Shown: positions 1 through 8,849 of the stretch, piece by piece | How positions within the stretch are numbered: position 1 is the first letter of the stretch | How the letters are laid out: each line of letters begins with the position of its first letter | NCBI RefSeq assembly: GCF_003951095.1 | Contig: NZ_QXGL01000001.1 | Span: 558,001 to 622,000, forward strand | Direction: 5' to 3' | DNA: 64,000 nucleotides | DNA from: Bifidobacterium goeldii | GTDB lineage: Bacteria; Actinomycetota; Actinomycetes; Actinomycetales; Bifidobacteriaceae | Made by a program: the position numbers and the translations under genes | The notes under the pieces: generated by a model | Database searches by the model: none | Seen by the model: the letters and a program-made list of their open reading frames with translations, nothing else | What the model was told of the DNA's origin: nothing

Positions 1-259
1 AGGCTATGTGGAAGATTTAACACGACGCGGTACGGTAGATCCGTATTTCAATCAGCAGATTTACGACGTGTATGCGAAATCAGCTGCACGTGTGAATCGC
101 GATTGGGATAATTTGCCGTTCTATAGCCAGCTCAACGCTGAGTTCATGCGACTGATCGTTCCCGCATTGCACGCGGGCGGCAATAGTGCAGCGTTACTTG
201 GCGAATGGGAGCGGCGACTCAAACTGTACGCTGTCTCGCAGGGCTTCACCGTACGCTAG
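1..259 (+). CDS. C-terminal fragment of an unidentified protein
   Basis: The reading frame is open from the left edge (Gly-Tyr-Val-Glu-Asp...) to a TAG stop, so at least 85 residues of a longer protein are visible. The GTG at position 8 is probably internal, since codons upstream of it are open and no ribosome binding site is visible. The fragment is rich in aromatic residues and arginine and ends in an amphipathic stretch with LLGEWERRLKLYAVSQG. It has no membrane segment. I do not recognise the family. It converges on secA across a shared hairpin terminator. Confidence 0.6.
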   Translation, partial: GYVEDLTRRGTVDPYFNQQIYDVYAKSAARVNRDWDNLPFYSQLNAEFMRLIVPALHAGGNSAALLGEWERRLKLYAVSQGFTVR

Positions 260-331
260 CTCGGGCAATACCCCTACCCATGGGGATTTCATAGTCAAGT
301 ATAGGGAAAATGATGTGCCCTAGAAACGCAA

Positions 332-357
332 AGAGGCTTCCCACAATGGGAAGCCTC
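332..357. terminator. Bidirectional hairpin terminator between the left-edge gene and secA
   Basis: A stem of 12-13 bp (agaggcttccca paired with tgggaagcctct) and a tiny loop lie in the gap between two convergent genes. It can serve the left-edge gene on the plus strand and secA on the minus strand. Confidence 0.75.
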
Positions 358-401
358 TAGCTCATGTGCGCACGTTATGTGCGAGCACAACTACTGGCAG
401 G

Positions 402-3332
402 TCACGCCTCGTTCTGACCGTGGCACATCTTGTACTTACGGCCGGAACCGCACGGGCACTGCGCGTTCTTCGGGGTACCCGGGAACGTACGACCATCAGC
501 CCATGGAGTCTTCAGCTCTTCGCTCTTCGGGCGCTTGCTGACCGGAACCTTGCCTTCAGCGTGGCTGATCGGAGCCGGGCCAGTAATGGACGACGTAGTC
601 TCGCCAGCTTCGGAAGCCTTAGCAGCTTCAGCAATAGCAGCCTTCTCTTCGTCAGACTCGTCATCCAACGTGTCCGGGTCGGCCGGCTCATCGCTCACAG
701 AAGCTTCAGCCTCATCAGCCTTATCCTCTTCAGTGTTCTCCACACCAAGAGCAGCTTCAGCCTGATCAACGGCAGCGTCTGCGCTCTCTTCGGATTCCTG
801 CTCAGCGGCCTTAGCCTCATCGGTACGAGACACCTGCTGTACATCCACGTGGAAGAGCAGCTGAACCGACTCTTCCTTAATGGCCTCGATCATCGAGTTG
901 TACATCTGGTAGCCTTCGCGCTGGTATTCAACCAGCGGATCACGCTGGCCCATACCACGAAGACCAATACCATCCTTGAGGTAATCCATCTCATACAGGT
1001 GCTCACGCCACTTGCGATCAAGCACAGCGAGCACCACACGACGCTCAAGCTGACGCAGGCCATCGGTACCGATCTTCTCTTCGAACTCGGCGTACTCCTT
1101 CTTGGTCTGTTCGACGATCACGTCGCGTACAGCCTCAGCAGCCTTCTCGCCCTTAGCGCCTTCGGCAGCAGCCTTAGCAGCATCCTGGTCGATGTCAAAG
1201 CCGAACACGGTCTTCAGTGCCTTGAACAGGCCATCCCAATCCCAGTCAGCCGGTTTCGCAGAGCCCTTCTCAGCGCCCTTGACGTAGCTGAGCACCGTAT
1301 CGGCGATGAAGCGCTCAATATCCTCGTGGATATCCTCGCCCTTCAGTACAGCCTGACGCTCAGAGTAGATGACCGTACGCTGCTTGTTCATCACGTCATC
1401 ATACTTGAGCACGTTCTTACGAATTTCGAAGTTACGTGCTTCAACGGTCTTCTGTGCAGTGCGCACACCCTTAGAAACGGTCTTCGACTCGATCGGCTCG
1501 CCTTCAGGCATGCCCTTGGCCATCACACGAGCAACGAGCTGCGTGTTGAACAGGCGCATCAGATCATCCTCAAGCGACAGGTAGAAGCGGGATTCACCCG
1601 GGTCGCCCTGACGGCCAGAACGACCGCGCAGCTGGTTATCAATACGACGAGACTCGTGACGCTCAGTACCGAGCACGTACAGGCCGCCAAGCTTCTTGAC
1701 CTCTTCGTGTTCGTCCTTGACCTGCTCCTTGACCTCAGCGAGCACGCCCGGCCAACGCTTCTCGTACTCATCCGGAGTGTCCTCAGGCGAGTAGCCATCC
1801 TTCTTCAGCTTGGCATCAGCGAGGAACTCAACGTTACCGCCGAGCATGATATCAGTACCACGACCAGCCATGTTGGTAGCCACGGTAACTGCGCCCTTAC
1901 GACCGGCGACAGCAACCACAGCAGCTTCCTTGGCGTGCTGCTTAGCGTTGAGCACCTGGTGAGGAATGCCAGCAACATCGAGCAGCGAAGAAACAACTTC
2001 AGAAGACTCGACGGATGCGGTACCCAGCAGCACCGGCTGGCCCTTCGCGTGGCGCTTTGCAACATCCTTAACGATGGCGGCCAGCTTCTCCTTCTTGGTG
2101 CGGAAGATCAGGTCGTCCTGGTCGATACGGATCATCGGCTTGTTCGTCGGGATCGGCAGCACACCGAGCTTGTAGGTGCCCATGAACTCAGCAGCCTCAG
2201 TCTCAGCAGTACCGGTCATACCAGCGAGCTTGTCGTACATACGGAAGTAGTTCTGCAAGGTGATGGTTGCGAAGGTCTGGTTCTCAGCCTTGATCTCCAC
2301 GTTCTCCTTGGCTTCGAGCGCCTGGTGCAGGCCTTCGTTGTAGCGGCGGCCCGGCAGGATACGGCCAGTGTGCTCGTCAACGATAAGTACTTCACCATTG
2401 GTGACCACGTAATCACGATCGCGCAGGAACAGTTCCTTAGCCTTGATGGCGTTGTTCAGGTAACCGATCAGTGCGGTGTTGGCCGGCTCGTACAGGTTGT
2501 CAATACCCAGGAAGTCTTCAACCTTGGTGATACCTGGATCGAGGATGCCGACGACCTTCTTCTTCTCGTCGACCTCGTAATCCTCGTCACGAGTCAGCTT
2601 CGGCACAAGGCGCGCAAACTGACGGTACCAACGGGTCACGTCGCCTTCAGCCGGGCCAGAAATAATCAGAGGCGTACGAGCCTCATCGATCAGGATGGAG
2701 TCAACCTCATCGACGATGGCGAAACGGTGGCCGCGCTGCACCAGTTCGCTCTTCTCCCACGCCATGTTATCGCGCAGGTAATCGAAGCCGAACTCGTTGT
2801 TGGTGCCGTACGTGATGTCAGCGTTGTACTGCTTGCGACGCTCCGGCGGCTTCTGATCGGTGATGATGCAGCCGACAGACATGCCGAGGAAGCGGTAGAT
2901 GCGGCCCATGAGCTCGCTCTGGTAGCTGGCGAGGTAGTCGTTGACGGTGACCACGTGCACGCCCTTGCCTTCGAGTGCATTCAAGTAGCTCGGCAAGGTG
3001 GCGACCAAGGTCTTACCTTCACCAGTCTTCATTTCAGCGATGTTGCCCCAGTGCAGGGCTGCGCCGCCCATCAGCTGCACGTCGAAGTGACGCTGGCCGA
3101 GGGTGCGCTTAGAAACCTCGCGCACGGTGGCGAACGCCTCCGGCATCAGATCGTCCAGCGTGGCACCATTGTCCAGACGCTGCTTGAACTTGGCGGTCTG
3201 GCCTTTGAGCTCCTCGTCGGACAGAGCTGAAATCTCGTCCTCAAGAGCATTCACGGCCTTGGCCACGTTCTCCAGCTTCTTGATCTGGCGGCCTTCACCC
3301 ATTCGAAGGGCCTTATCGACGATATCTACCAC
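402..3332 (-). CDS. secA: Preprotein translocase ATPase SecA
   Basis: SecA is the motor ATPase that pushes unfolded preproteins through SecYEG at the cytoplasmic membrane. The 976-residue product has the expected architecture: DEAD motor 1 with Walker A (MKTGEGKT, near residue 102), the DEVD box ([17 protein letters not shown], near 206), motor 2 with [12 protein letters not shown] near 490, and a C-terminal zinc-binding SEC-C motif [15 protein letters not shown] chose the GTG at 3332 because it is preceded by an AGGGAG ribosome binding site and starts the conserved [14 protein letters not shown] sequence. An upstream ATG at 3404 would add 24 unconserved residues. An acidic linker (about residues 830-920) precedes the zinc motif. 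It lies downstream of hpf on the same strand but behind its own gap and a terminator. Confidence 0.97.
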   Translation of the reverse strand: MVDIVDKALRMGEGRQIKKLENVAKAVNALEDEISALSDEELKGQTAKFKQRLDNGATLDDLMPEAFATVREVSKRTLGQRHFDVQLMGGAALHWGNIAEMKTGEGKTLVATLPSYLNALEGKGVHVVTVNDYLASYQSELMGRIYRFLGMSVGCIITDQKPPERRKQYNADITYGTNNEFGFDYLRDNMAWEKSELVQRGHRFAIVDEVDSILIDEARTPLIISGPAEGDVTRWYRQFARLVPKLTRDEDYEVDEKKKVVGILDPGITKVEDFLGIDNLYEPANTALIGYLNNAIKAKELFLRDRDYVVTNGEVLIVDEHTGRILPGRRYNEGLHQALEAKENVEIKAENQTFATITLQNYFRMYDKLAGMTGTAETEAAEFMGTYKLGVLPIPTNKPMIRIDQDDLIFRTKKEKLAAIVKDVAKRHAKGQPVLLGTASVESSEVVSSLLDVAGIPHQVLNAKQHAKEAAVVAVAGRKGAVTVATNMAGRGTDIMLGGNVEFLADAKLKKDGYSPEDTPDEYEKRWPGVLAEVKEQVKDEHEEVKKLGGLYVLGTERHESRRIDNQLRGRSGRQGDPGESRFYLSLEDDLMRLFNTQLVARVMAKGMPEGEPIESKTVSKGVRTAQKTVEARNFEIRKNVLKYDDVMNKQRTVIYSERQAVLKGEDIHEDIERFIADTVLSYVKGAEKGSAKPADWDWDGLFKALKTVFGFDIDQDAAKAAAEGAKGEKAAEAVRDVIVEQTKKEYAEFEEKIGTDGLRQLERRVVLAVLDRKWREHLYEMDYLKDGIGLRGMGQRDPLVEYQREGYQMYNSMIEAIKEESVQLLFHVDVQQVSRTDEAKAAEQESEESADAAVDQAEAALGVENTEEDKADEAEASVSDEPADPDTLDDESDEEKAAIAEAAKASEAGETTSSITGPAPISHAEGKVPVSKRPKSEELKTPWADGRTFPGTPKNAQCPCGSGRKYKMCHGQNEA

Positions 3333-3525
3333 ATTCGCTCCCTGTTTAACTTCGGACGTCAACGAGCCAGCCCGACGTCGTACGCCGCCGGGCACAAACT
3401 TCAACCATGATAGGCGAACGCGCCGATTTTCACGAACTGCGACCCGCGCGCATGGACATTTTCTTCACGACGAGCATGATCACTCGGTGTTTTCATGCGT
3501 GCCGCTCCCACCAATCAACTGGCAC

Positions 3526-3563
3526 AAAAAGGTCCGCCCGACTTGATGCCGGACGGACCTTTA
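3526..3563 (-). terminator. Rho-independent terminator of hpf
   Basis: Read on the minus strand, aaaggtccgtcc pairs with ggcggacctttt, with one mismatch. It is followed by a T5 run, about 70 bp after the hpf stop codon. Confidence 0.75.
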
Positions 3564-3635
3564 TCAGTTGCTTATTCGTCGATCTTGCTCTTGCGTGAGC
3601 GTTACCCTACCGACGAATCAGTGAGGAGTACCCCC

Positions 3636-4298
3636 TTACTTCTTCACGTTTTCTGGGGTGTCGATCTCGAACACGCCGTAGCTCCAACCGTGACGGTGGT
3701 AGACGACGGACGGACGGCCAGTTTCCTTGTTGACGAACAGGAAGAAGTCGTGACCGATCAGCTCCATCTCGTACAGTGCCTCATCGATGCTCATCGGCTC
3801 TGCGATGTGCAGCTTACGACGGATGACAATCGGCGTGTCGCCAACCTGGACTTCCACAGATTCGCCAGGACCAAGATCAGAAGCGACAGCAGCTTCAGGG
3901 CTGTTGTTCGGCTCTTCCGGCTCGGCTTCCTCTTCCGGCTCCGGCGGGGTAATCACGCCCAGATCAACCGGCACCGGGTTGGTGTAGCCGCGACGATGAT
4001 CCTTACGACGATCACGCGTACGGCGCAAACGCAGAGTCAGCTTGTCAAGCGCCATGTCGAGCGCGCTGAACTCATCAGTGCTCGAAGCCTCAGCGCGTAC
4101 CACGGTGCTACCGGCAATAACGGTAATCTCCACGCGCTTGGCAGTATCAGCCTGACGCGGATTGCCTTCATGCGTCAGCACGATCTGCGCGCGCTGCGCA
4201 TCCGGTGCAATAGCGGTCACACGATTCATCTTGCTTTCGACGACATCACGGAACCTTTGCTTGATCTGCGTATGGCGTCCGGTAACGACGATTTCCAT
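3636..4298 (-). CDS. hpf: Ribosome hibernation promoting factor, long form
   Basis: Long HPF dimerises 70S ribosomes into inactive 100S particles in stationary phase or stress. The 220-residue product has the N-terminal S30AE/YfiA domain (MEIVVTGRHTQIKQRFRDVV... to about residue 105), a linker rich in Pro and Glu (EPEEEAEPEEP), and the C-terminal dimerisation domain with PMSIDEALYEMELIGHDFFL and the typical GWSYGVFEI ending. The ATG at 4298 is preceded by GGGAGG at good spacing and begins the conserved domain; the longer open frame to 4514 is not conserved. A TACAAT -10 box lies about 75 bp upstream on the minus strand. Long HPFs are typical of actinobacteria and firmicutes. Confidence 0.93.
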   Translation of the reverse strand: MEIVVTGRHTQIKQRFRDVVESKMNRVTAIAPDAQRAQIVLTHEGNPRQADTAKRVEITVIAGSTVVRAEASSTDEFSALDMALDKLTLRLRRTRDRRKDHRRGYTNPVPVDLGVITPPEPEEEAEPEEPNNSPEAAVASDLGPGESVEVQVGDTPIVIRRKLHIAEPMSIDEALYEMELIGHDFFLFVNKETGRPSVVYHRHGWSYGVFEIDTPENVKK

Positions 4299-4373
4299 GT
4301 GGACCTCCCTATACTCAAGCGGTTTCCCGCTATATGTGTGCCGAAAGGCGTCCTCGCCAATCGGGTACGTTTT

Positions 4374-4379
4374 ATTGTA
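4374..4379 (-). promoter_or_regulatory. Probable -10 box of hpf
   Basis: TACAAT on the minus strand, about 75 bp before the hpf start. No convincing -35 hexamer at 16-18 bp, so confidence is modest. Confidence 0.4.
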
Positions 4380-4508
4380 GCCGAACGAAAGGTAAACTCT
4401 GGGAAGAACTCGCCCATAGAAATATGTTTCTTTTTTTCCAGCGTTTCGTAACGAAGATATGCTTGGATTTGTTTGTTTCGTGCGGGGTGCGCAGCAAGAT
4501 GGGCACAT

Positions 4509-4532
4509 CGTCACTACGGCAGTGCCGTAATG
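4509..4532. repeat. Inverted repeat in the hpf / membrane-protein intergenic region
   Basis: tacggca and tgccgta face each other almost without a spacer in the 410-bp divergent gap between hpf and the 4709 operon. It lies just upstream of the promoter at 4544 and may be an additional binding site. Apart from this and the promoter elements, I see nothing coding in the gap. Confidence 0.4.
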
Positions 4533-4542
4533 ACGCGTTTTT

Positions 4543-4588
4543 ATTGCTTTCCTTAGAGGAAAGCAATATACTTTCTTATACGGAAAGT
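4543..4588 (+). promoter_or_regulatory. Promoter with overlapping operator of the 4709-5768 operon
   Basis: A -35 TTGCTT (4544-4549), an exact 17-bp spacer and a -10 TATACT (4567-4572) make a good vegetative promoter. A perfect 11-bp inverted repeat, attgctttcct / aggaaagcaat, with a 3-bp spacer (4543-4567) covers the -35 and the whole spacer. A second, shorter repeat (actttc / gaaagt, 4570-4588) starts inside the -10. Four GGAAAG-like half-sites therefore lie across the promoter, as expected for a repressor. The winged-helix protein encoded at 5451-5768 is the obvious candidate, but that is inference. Confidence 0.65.
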
Positions 4589-4708
4589 TATTCTTGTTAG
4601 CTCACCTCTGTGAGGCTCTCTTCCTCCATCACCACCCTTACTCGCTCGTAGCAGTGCCCTGCAATATCAATCTCTGATCGCATATATGCTCGTCAAAGGA
4701 GACTTGCG

Positions 4709-5449
4709 ATGACGTCAACTCAGCGCACCGTTCATCACACCCCGGCAAACACCCCAACCCCCAGTAGTCATCCCGAACTGAATGCAGCTCTCGCGCAGGA
4801 AGCATTGAACACTGTGCGGCAAGGCCGAGATAGCATTGCCGATCGCATCACTCCCCCTGGTTGGTTCTATCCAGCAATTGCACTGCTTGCCATATTCAGC
4901 GACCTTGGCTACCTTATTGGCTCGCTGTACACAACTCTGTCGTGGAATCGATTTCAGACATTGCAGAGTGAATATATAGATAAGCTGGAGGCCGCTGACG
5001 CCGCTGGAACATCAACAGACTCGATCGCTGCCATATACGATTCGCCAGTTTCGGCAGCAAAGAGCCAATGGAACTTCGCTGTAGCCACACAGTTCGCACT
5101 ATGGGCCGTAGCTCTTGCCAGCATCGCAGTGCTGATCATGATGATTCGCTGGATTACGCGTTCACGCGGACTGCCGGATCGTGGCGGATTGTGGCCCGGC
5201 GGCCTCACCTTCGGTATTCGTCCGCGCAACGCAGCTATGCGAGCATTGCAGATCACCATGTACTGTGGGTTTGCCGCATACGTTGCGTTCACGATCTGGT
5301 GGTGCTCCACTATCAGCCCTCATACTCCCGAGGAGATAGGGCGAGCTGCTTTAGGACTTCTGCTGGCAAGCTGCGTGTGGTTTATTTTCTTCGTTGCCAC
5401 CGAACGCTCATACGACGATCTTGCGCGCAAAGCATTGCTGGAGATCTGA
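4709..5449 (+). CDS. Predicted multi-pass membrane protein, first gene of a regulator operon
   Basis: The 246-residue protein has a polar N-terminus of about 45 residues rich in Thr, Pro and His. It is followed by about four hydrophobic segments (around WFYPAIALLAIFSDLGYLI, FALWAVALASIAVLIMMI, ALQITMYCGFAAYVAFTIWW and ALGLLLASCVWFIFFVAT). No catalytic motif is visible and I do not recognise a named family. The start is supported by an AAAGGAG ribosome binding site at correct spacing. Its stop is one base from the start of a winged-helix regulator gene, which indicates an operon. Membrane protein plus small winged-helix regulator pairs like this are common in actinobacteria, where the regulator often represses its own operon. 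Confidence 0.75.
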   Translation: MTSTQRTVHHTPANTPTPSSHPELNAALAQEALNTVRQGRDSIADRITPPGWFYPAIALLAIFSDLGYLIGSLYTTLSWNRFQTLQSEYIDKLEAADAAGTSTDSIAAIYDSPVSAAKSQWNFAVATQFALWAVALASIAVLIMMIRWITRSRGLPDRGGLWPGGLTFGIRPRNAAMRALQITMYCGFAAYVAFTIWWCSTISPHTPEEIGRAALGLLLASCVWFIFFVATERSYDDLARKALLEI

Positions 5450-5450
5450 C

Positions 5451-5768
5451 ATGACCGATTCGACGCGTATCATCCCCCAGTTCGATCCAGTGATTCATGA
5501 GCCGATGCGTCTGCGCATCTGCGGCATGCTCTCTGCGGTCGACGAGTTGCAGTTCGCGGCCTTACGTGACGCGCTGCAACTGGGAGACGCGGCCTGTTCC
5601 AAACATCTCAAAGCGCTCGTTGACTGTGGGTATGTGTCCGTTGATAAGCGCGAATCTGATACGAGCCGGCATATGGTGCGCTGGTATGCGATGACACCGG
5701 CCGGGCGTGCCGCTTTCGACGGACATATTGCCGAGCTGAAGCGTATCGCCGCTGGCATTGTCAAGTGA
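5451..5768 (+). CDS. Small winged-helix transcriptional regulator
   Basis: The 105-residue single-domain protein resembles the winged-helix DNA-binding domain family found in actinobacterial MarR/ArsR-like regulators (PF13601 type). Visible features are a helix-turn-helix around LQFAALRDALQLGDAACSKHLKALVDCGYV and a wing around VDKRESDTSRHMVRWYAMTPAGRAAF. There are no cysteine clusters of metal-sensing ArsR type. The ATG at 5451 follows the upstream stop codon after a single base, so translation is probably coupled to the membrane protein. It is the likely ligand of the GGAAAG-type inverted repeats over the promoter at 4543-4588. Confidence 0.82.
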   Translation: MTDSTRIIPQFDPVIHEPMRLRICGMLSAVDELQFAALRDALQLGDAACSKHLKALVDCGYVSVDKRESDTSRHMVRWYAMTPAGRAAFDGHIAELKRIAAGIVK

Positions 5769-5847
5769 CGTGGCGCAAGCAACCCTGTAAGCTCTTTTCG
5801 ATTCATATACGTGCATGTGGCGTACCACCGCCTGTACGCCCTATCTG

Positions 5848-5853
5848 TATAAT
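5848..5853 (+). promoter_or_regulatory. -10 box of rnpB
   Basis: A perfect TATAAT ends 8 bases before the 5' end of the RNase P RNA P1 helix. No strong -35 is visible. Confidence 0.6.
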
Positions 5854-5861
5854 GGTGCGTT

Positions 5862-6221
5862 CGAGACCCCCAGATGACCGCGGCCGCGTCATTCATTTGG
5901 CAACGCTGAGGAACTTCCGGGCTCCACAGAGCACGATGGCGGATAACGTCCGCCCAGGGCGACCTGAGAGATAGCGCAGCAGAGAATAGACCGCCCGCGC
6001 GAGCGGGTAAGGGTGAAACGGCGGTGTAAGAGACCACCGGGCCGCTGGTAACAGTTGGCCGCATGGCAAGCCTCATCGGGAGCAAGGCCAAGCAGATGGC
6101 GGTAAGGGCTGCTCGCCCGTGCCATCGGGTAGGCCGCTAGAGCCTGACGGTAACGTCAGGTCGAGATGGATGGTCATCCGCGTGGTAACACGCGACAGAA
6201 CCCGGGGTATCGGGGGTCTCG
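5862..6221 (+). ncRNA. rnpB: RNase P RNA, bacterial type A
   Basis: This is the catalytic RNA of RNase P, which removes 5' leaders from pre-tRNAs. Hallmarks visible in order are the P1 strand cgagacccc at the 5' end, the conserved core GAGGAACTTCCGGGCTCC with CACAGAGCA, CAGAGAATAGACCGCC, GGTAAGGGTGAAACGGCGG followed by GTAAGAGACCACCGG, and the 3' core ACAGAACCCGGGG. The 3' P1 strand gggggtctcg ends at 6221. The sequence then runs into GTTTTTCTTTTT, which serves as the terminator. The ends are set by P1 pairing and may be off by a few bases. No protein gene overlaps it. Confidence 0.95.
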
Positions 6222-6232
6222 TTTTTCTTTTT
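6221..6232 (+). terminator. T-rich end of rnpB
   Basis: A run of TTTTTCTTTTT follows directly after the 3' strand of the RNase P P1 helix. Together they act as an intrinsic terminator just before the convergent recX gene. Confidence 0.6.
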
Positions 6233-6239
6233 CCGAACC

Positions 6240-6956
6240 TCAGTCATTGCTAGATTGGTCAAACAGTGCGTGCGCGACCTCTCCCAGCGTGGCAGGGTTA
6301 TGTCCTTTGCGCCCACCAGCTGACCAGAAGCGACGTTTGCGTGTTTGCTGGTCCAAACCAACCGTTTTGCGCGCGCTTTGCCGTCCTAATTCCCATGCGG
6401 CATCTTCAAAAGCGCCTTGTTCACGAGCTTGTTCACACACGCGCATAGCTAATTGACGACCGACACCTTTGCGCGTGAGATCTGCCATTGCGCCTCGCTG
6501 GCCCATGAGCCTGTTCAAACAGTAACGTAACGCTGATTGCGCATATGCTTCATCATCCAGTAAAGACAATTGCGTGAGTCGATCAATAACATCCGCAACA
6601 ATATCTTCATCGTAGCCTTTAGCTATCAGACGGTCACGTAACGCGCCGGATGGTCGAGCTGCAGCGTCAAGCAGCCTCAGCGCAGCCTCCCGGCAGGCAT
6701 CATAATCGCGCGGATCTTCAACGCCTTTCCCCTGCGCTGAGTCCGACTGTACGCCCGACATGCCAATACTCTGTGATCGAGAAGCATATCGAGCATTCGT
6801 ACGCTGCTGCCGACTGCGACGATGCCATGCTGCACTCCCCGCGCTTGATTGACGTGCAGGGAAACTGCGCTGCTGGTTGGTGATGACAGCGTCAGTCGCA
6901 CTGTCATCACCAACCAGCGGAGCATGATCTGCGAGAAAATCTTCCGCTCGTATCAT
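6240..6956 (-). CDS. recX: RecA regulatory protein RecX
   Basis: RecX binds RecA filaments and modulates their activity. The 238-residue product has an N-terminal extension of about 75 residues that is low in conservation and rich in Ser, Arg and Gln. The RecX three-helix repeats follow (from DYDACREAALRLLDAAARPSG through YDEDIVADVIDRLTQLSLLDDEAYAQS and RGAMADLTRKGVGRQLAMRV). The ATG at 6956 is preferred over a TTG two codons upstream. No clear ribosome binding site is visible, so translation may be coupled to recA, whose stop lies 19 bp upstream. recA-recX co-transcription is the usual arrangement, with SOS control from the site at 8392. Confidence 0.9.
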   Translation of the reverse strand: MIRAEDFLADHAPLVGDDSATDAVITNQQRSFPARQSSAGSAAWHRRSRQQRTNARYASRSQSIGMSGVQSDSAQGKGVEDPRDYDACREAALRLLDAAARPSGALRDRLIAKGYDEDIVADVIDRLTQLSLLDDEAYAQSALRYCLNRLMGQRGAMADLTRKGVGRQLAMRVCEQAREQGAFEDAAWELGRQSARKTVGLDQQTRKRRFWSAGGRKGHNPATLGEVAHALFDQSSND

Positions 6957-6975
6957 TGCCAATAACTACAGTTCA

Positions 6976-8169
6976 CTAGGCAGCGCTTTTCGACGCAGTG
7001 GCCTTGGTGTCAGCGGGCTGAGTATTAGCATCGCCAGCAGCATCTGCTCCTGCGTCAGTCTGCGGCTCTGCTTCACCTTCAGCAAACTGATCCTGTGGTT
7101 CAATCAGACCAAATTCAGCCTTGACCTTGTTTTCAATCTCTTCAGTGATCTGCGGATTGTCTTTGAGGAACTTGCGTACGTTCTCACGGCCCTGACCGAG
7201 CTGATCTCCGTCATAGGTGAACCACGAACCCGACTTCTTCACCACGTTGCACTGCAAGGCCATATCAAGCACAGAACCTTCTGTTGAGATACCCTCGCCA
7301 TACAGCACGTCGAACTCTGCCGACTTAAATGGCGGAGCCATCTTGTTCTTCACAACCTTGACCTTCGTACGGTTACCGATTGCTTCATCACCAGATTTGA
7401 TGGTCTGAATACGGCGAATATCCAATCGCACTGATGAGTAGAACTTCAATGCCTTGCCACCAGTAGTGGTTTCCGGATTGCCGAAGAAAACGCCAATCTT
7501 CTCACGCAACTGGTTAATGAAAATAGCGGTCGTGCCAGCCTGTGCCAGAGCACCGGTCATTTTGCGCAGTGCTTGGCTCATCAATCGAGCCTGCAAGCCA
7601 ACGTGACTGTCGCCCATGTCACCTTCAATTTCAGCTTTAGGCACTAGCGCCGCCACCGAATCAATAACAATCACGTCGAGAGCACCAGAACGGATCAGCA
7701 TATCCGCAATTTCCAGTGCCTGCTCACCGTTGTCTGGCTGCGAGACAATCAAGGAATCCGTATCAACACCCAACTTACGGGCATACACGGGGTCGAGCGC
7801 ATGTTCTGCGTCAATAAACGCAGCTACACCACCATTTTTCTGTGCATTGGCTACTACATGCAATGCAAGCGTTGTCTTACCCGAAGATTCTGGACCGTAG
7901 ATCTCCACAATACGGCCCTTTGGCAAGCCGCCAATACCCAACGCTAAATCAAGAGCCAGCGACCCTGTAGGAATAACTTCCACGTTCTGTTCGGGTCTAT
8001 CCCCCAAACGCATTGCCGAGCCCTTGCCAAAGCTTTTCTCTACCTGCTCGAGAGCAGAGTCCAGTGCGGCTTTACGACGCGGGTCGATACCATGCGCGTC
8101 GCCAGCTCCCGCCGCGGACTTTGACCCGGCTTTTGCCGCGCTTTCCTTCGTACTCGTGCGCTGTGCCAT
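6976..8169 (-). CDS. recA: Recombinase RecA
   Basis: RecA drives homologous recombination and triggers LexA cleavage. The 397-residue product has the Walker A motif GPESSGKT near residue 95, Walker B ([17 protein letters not shown]), the L1/L2 DNA-binding loops (including [19 protein letters not shown]) and a C-terminal tail rich in Ala, Asp and Thr ([16 protein letters not shown]). The start ATG at 8169 has an AAGGAG site 5-6 bases upstream; five further codons could be read to 8184 but are unlikely. The transcript probably begins near the LexA box at 8392-8405. That leaves a 5' leader of about 200 bases that contains a predicted three-way junction (8245-8323). Confidence 0.97.
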   Translation of the reverse strand: MAQRTSTKESAAKAGSKSAAGAGDAHGIDPRRKAALDSALEQVEKSFGKGSAMRLGDRPEQNVEVIPTGSLALDLALGIGGLPKGRIVEIYGPESSGKTTLALHVVANAQKNGGVAAFIDAEHALDPVYARKLGVDTDSLIVSQPDNGEQALEIADMLIRSGALDVIVIDSVAALVPKAEIEGDMGDSHVGLQARLMSQALRKMTGALAQAGTTAIFINQLREKIGVFFGNPETTTGGKALKFYSSVRLDIRRIQTIKSGDEAIGNRTKVKVVKNKMAPPFKSAEFDVLYGEGISTEGSVLDMALQCNVVKKSGSWFTYDGDQLGQGRENVRKFLKDNPQITEEIENKVKAEFGLIEPQDQFAEGEAEPQTDAGADAAGDANTQPADTKATASKSAA

Positions 8170-8244
8170 GTCAGTCTCCTTCACGTCAGTGGGCGGATAT
8201 CAATATCCACCGTACGAATCAGCAGCATATCGACGCAAGCTGTA

Positions 8245-8323
8245 CCGACTTATGTGGTCGAAGGCTACTGCAAAAAGTCTGCACAGTAGCCACAATTCCC
8301 TACTGCCGTAAGGAATAAGTCGG
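8245..8323 (-). ncRNA. Predicted structured leader element of recA (three-way junction)
   Basis: In the untranslated leader, on the transcribed minus strand, three helices close on each other. The outer stem is ccgactta (8316-8323) with taagtcgg (8245-8252). One inner hairpin is uuccuuac / guagggaa (8308-8315 with 8296-8303, one G-U pair). The other is ggctactg / cagtagcc (8284-8291 with 8263-8270), with a long loop. The helices abut with little unpaired sequence, as in cis-regulatory RNAs. A short hairpin ggatat-tg-atatcc follows nearer the recA ribosome binding site. I know of no named family that matches. The structure is seen by complementarity only. Confidence 0.5.
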
Positions 8324-8391
8324 CGTGTTGCTTGCTCGTCCACTTATGCGATGCTTTATCGTCTTTATGTGGATAACCATACCCCACAAGG

Positions 8392-8405
8392 CGAACATTT
8401 GTTCG
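8392..8405. promoter_or_regulatory. LexA (SOS) box upstream of recA
   Basis: cgaacatttgttcg is a perfect palindromic match to the CGAAC-N4-GTTCG SOS box of actinobacteria and firmicutes. It lies about 225 bp upstream of the recA start and just downstream of the DUF3046 gene, so it should control recA-recX. Confidence 0.88.
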
Positions 8406-8493
8406 ATTATTGCTCATGGTTACGGCTTACAACATCGTCAAAACCGCATGCAATCGCCAGACACGCCGTAGCGTAGTTCACCCCATCTACCGT

Positions 8494-8727
8494 TTATCGA
8501 GCAGGCATAGGTGGTGCATTGTGGCCTCTACCCCACCGCTGCGGGTCACCAATCTGCATATGATCGCACAGCACATTCCATACCACGCGTGGTTCAACAC
8601 CATCAGCCAGCGCCTGCAGCGCAGACCTACCACCGAGCACATCCAGCGTCTGATCTCGCACTAGGCTGCGGCCATACGCCTTGCCGAATACTTCATCAAC
8701 CAATTCCCAGAATTCTCGCTCATGCAT
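8494..8727 (-). CDS. DUF3046 protein
   Basis: The 77-residue protein matches the small actinobacterial DUF3046 family, which is typically encoded beside recA. It starts MHEREFWELVDEVFGKAYGR, followed by SLVRDQTLDVLGGRSALQAL, and contains the family-typical VEPRVVWNVLCDHMQI and a closing RRWG-like segment (QRWGRG). The function is unknown. I placed the start at the ATG at 8727, which begins the conserved domain. The frame stays open to 8790 but that part is not conserved. It sits between clgR and recA on the same strand and shares the actinobacterial order clgR-DUF3046-recA. Confidence 0.88.
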   Translation of the reverse strand: MHEREFWELVDEVFGKAYGRSLVRDQTLDVLGGRSALQALADGVEPRVVWNVLCDHMQIGDPQRWGRGHNAPPMPAR

Positions 8728-8793
8728 GACCCACCAGTGTAGCCTCAACCTCACACCAGCATTCAACAGTAGCCCCGCGCACAACCGCAAACA

Positions 8794-8826
8794 AAAAAGG
8801 TTGCCTGCATGTCAACAGGCAACCTC
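8794..8826 (-). terminator. Terminator of clgR
   Basis: On the minus strand gaggttgcctg pairs with caggcaacctt around an 8-base loop and ends in a T6 run. This is a clear intrinsic terminator 25 bp after the clgR stop. Confidence 0.85.
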
Positions 8827-8849
8827 ATACAGCTTGGCAACAGGCCAAG

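Noticed and set aside
366..3230. 954-codon open frame on the plus strand opposite secA
   Set aside because: It is the antisense of a clear secA gene; its translation is low in complexity and unconserved, a by-product of biased codons.
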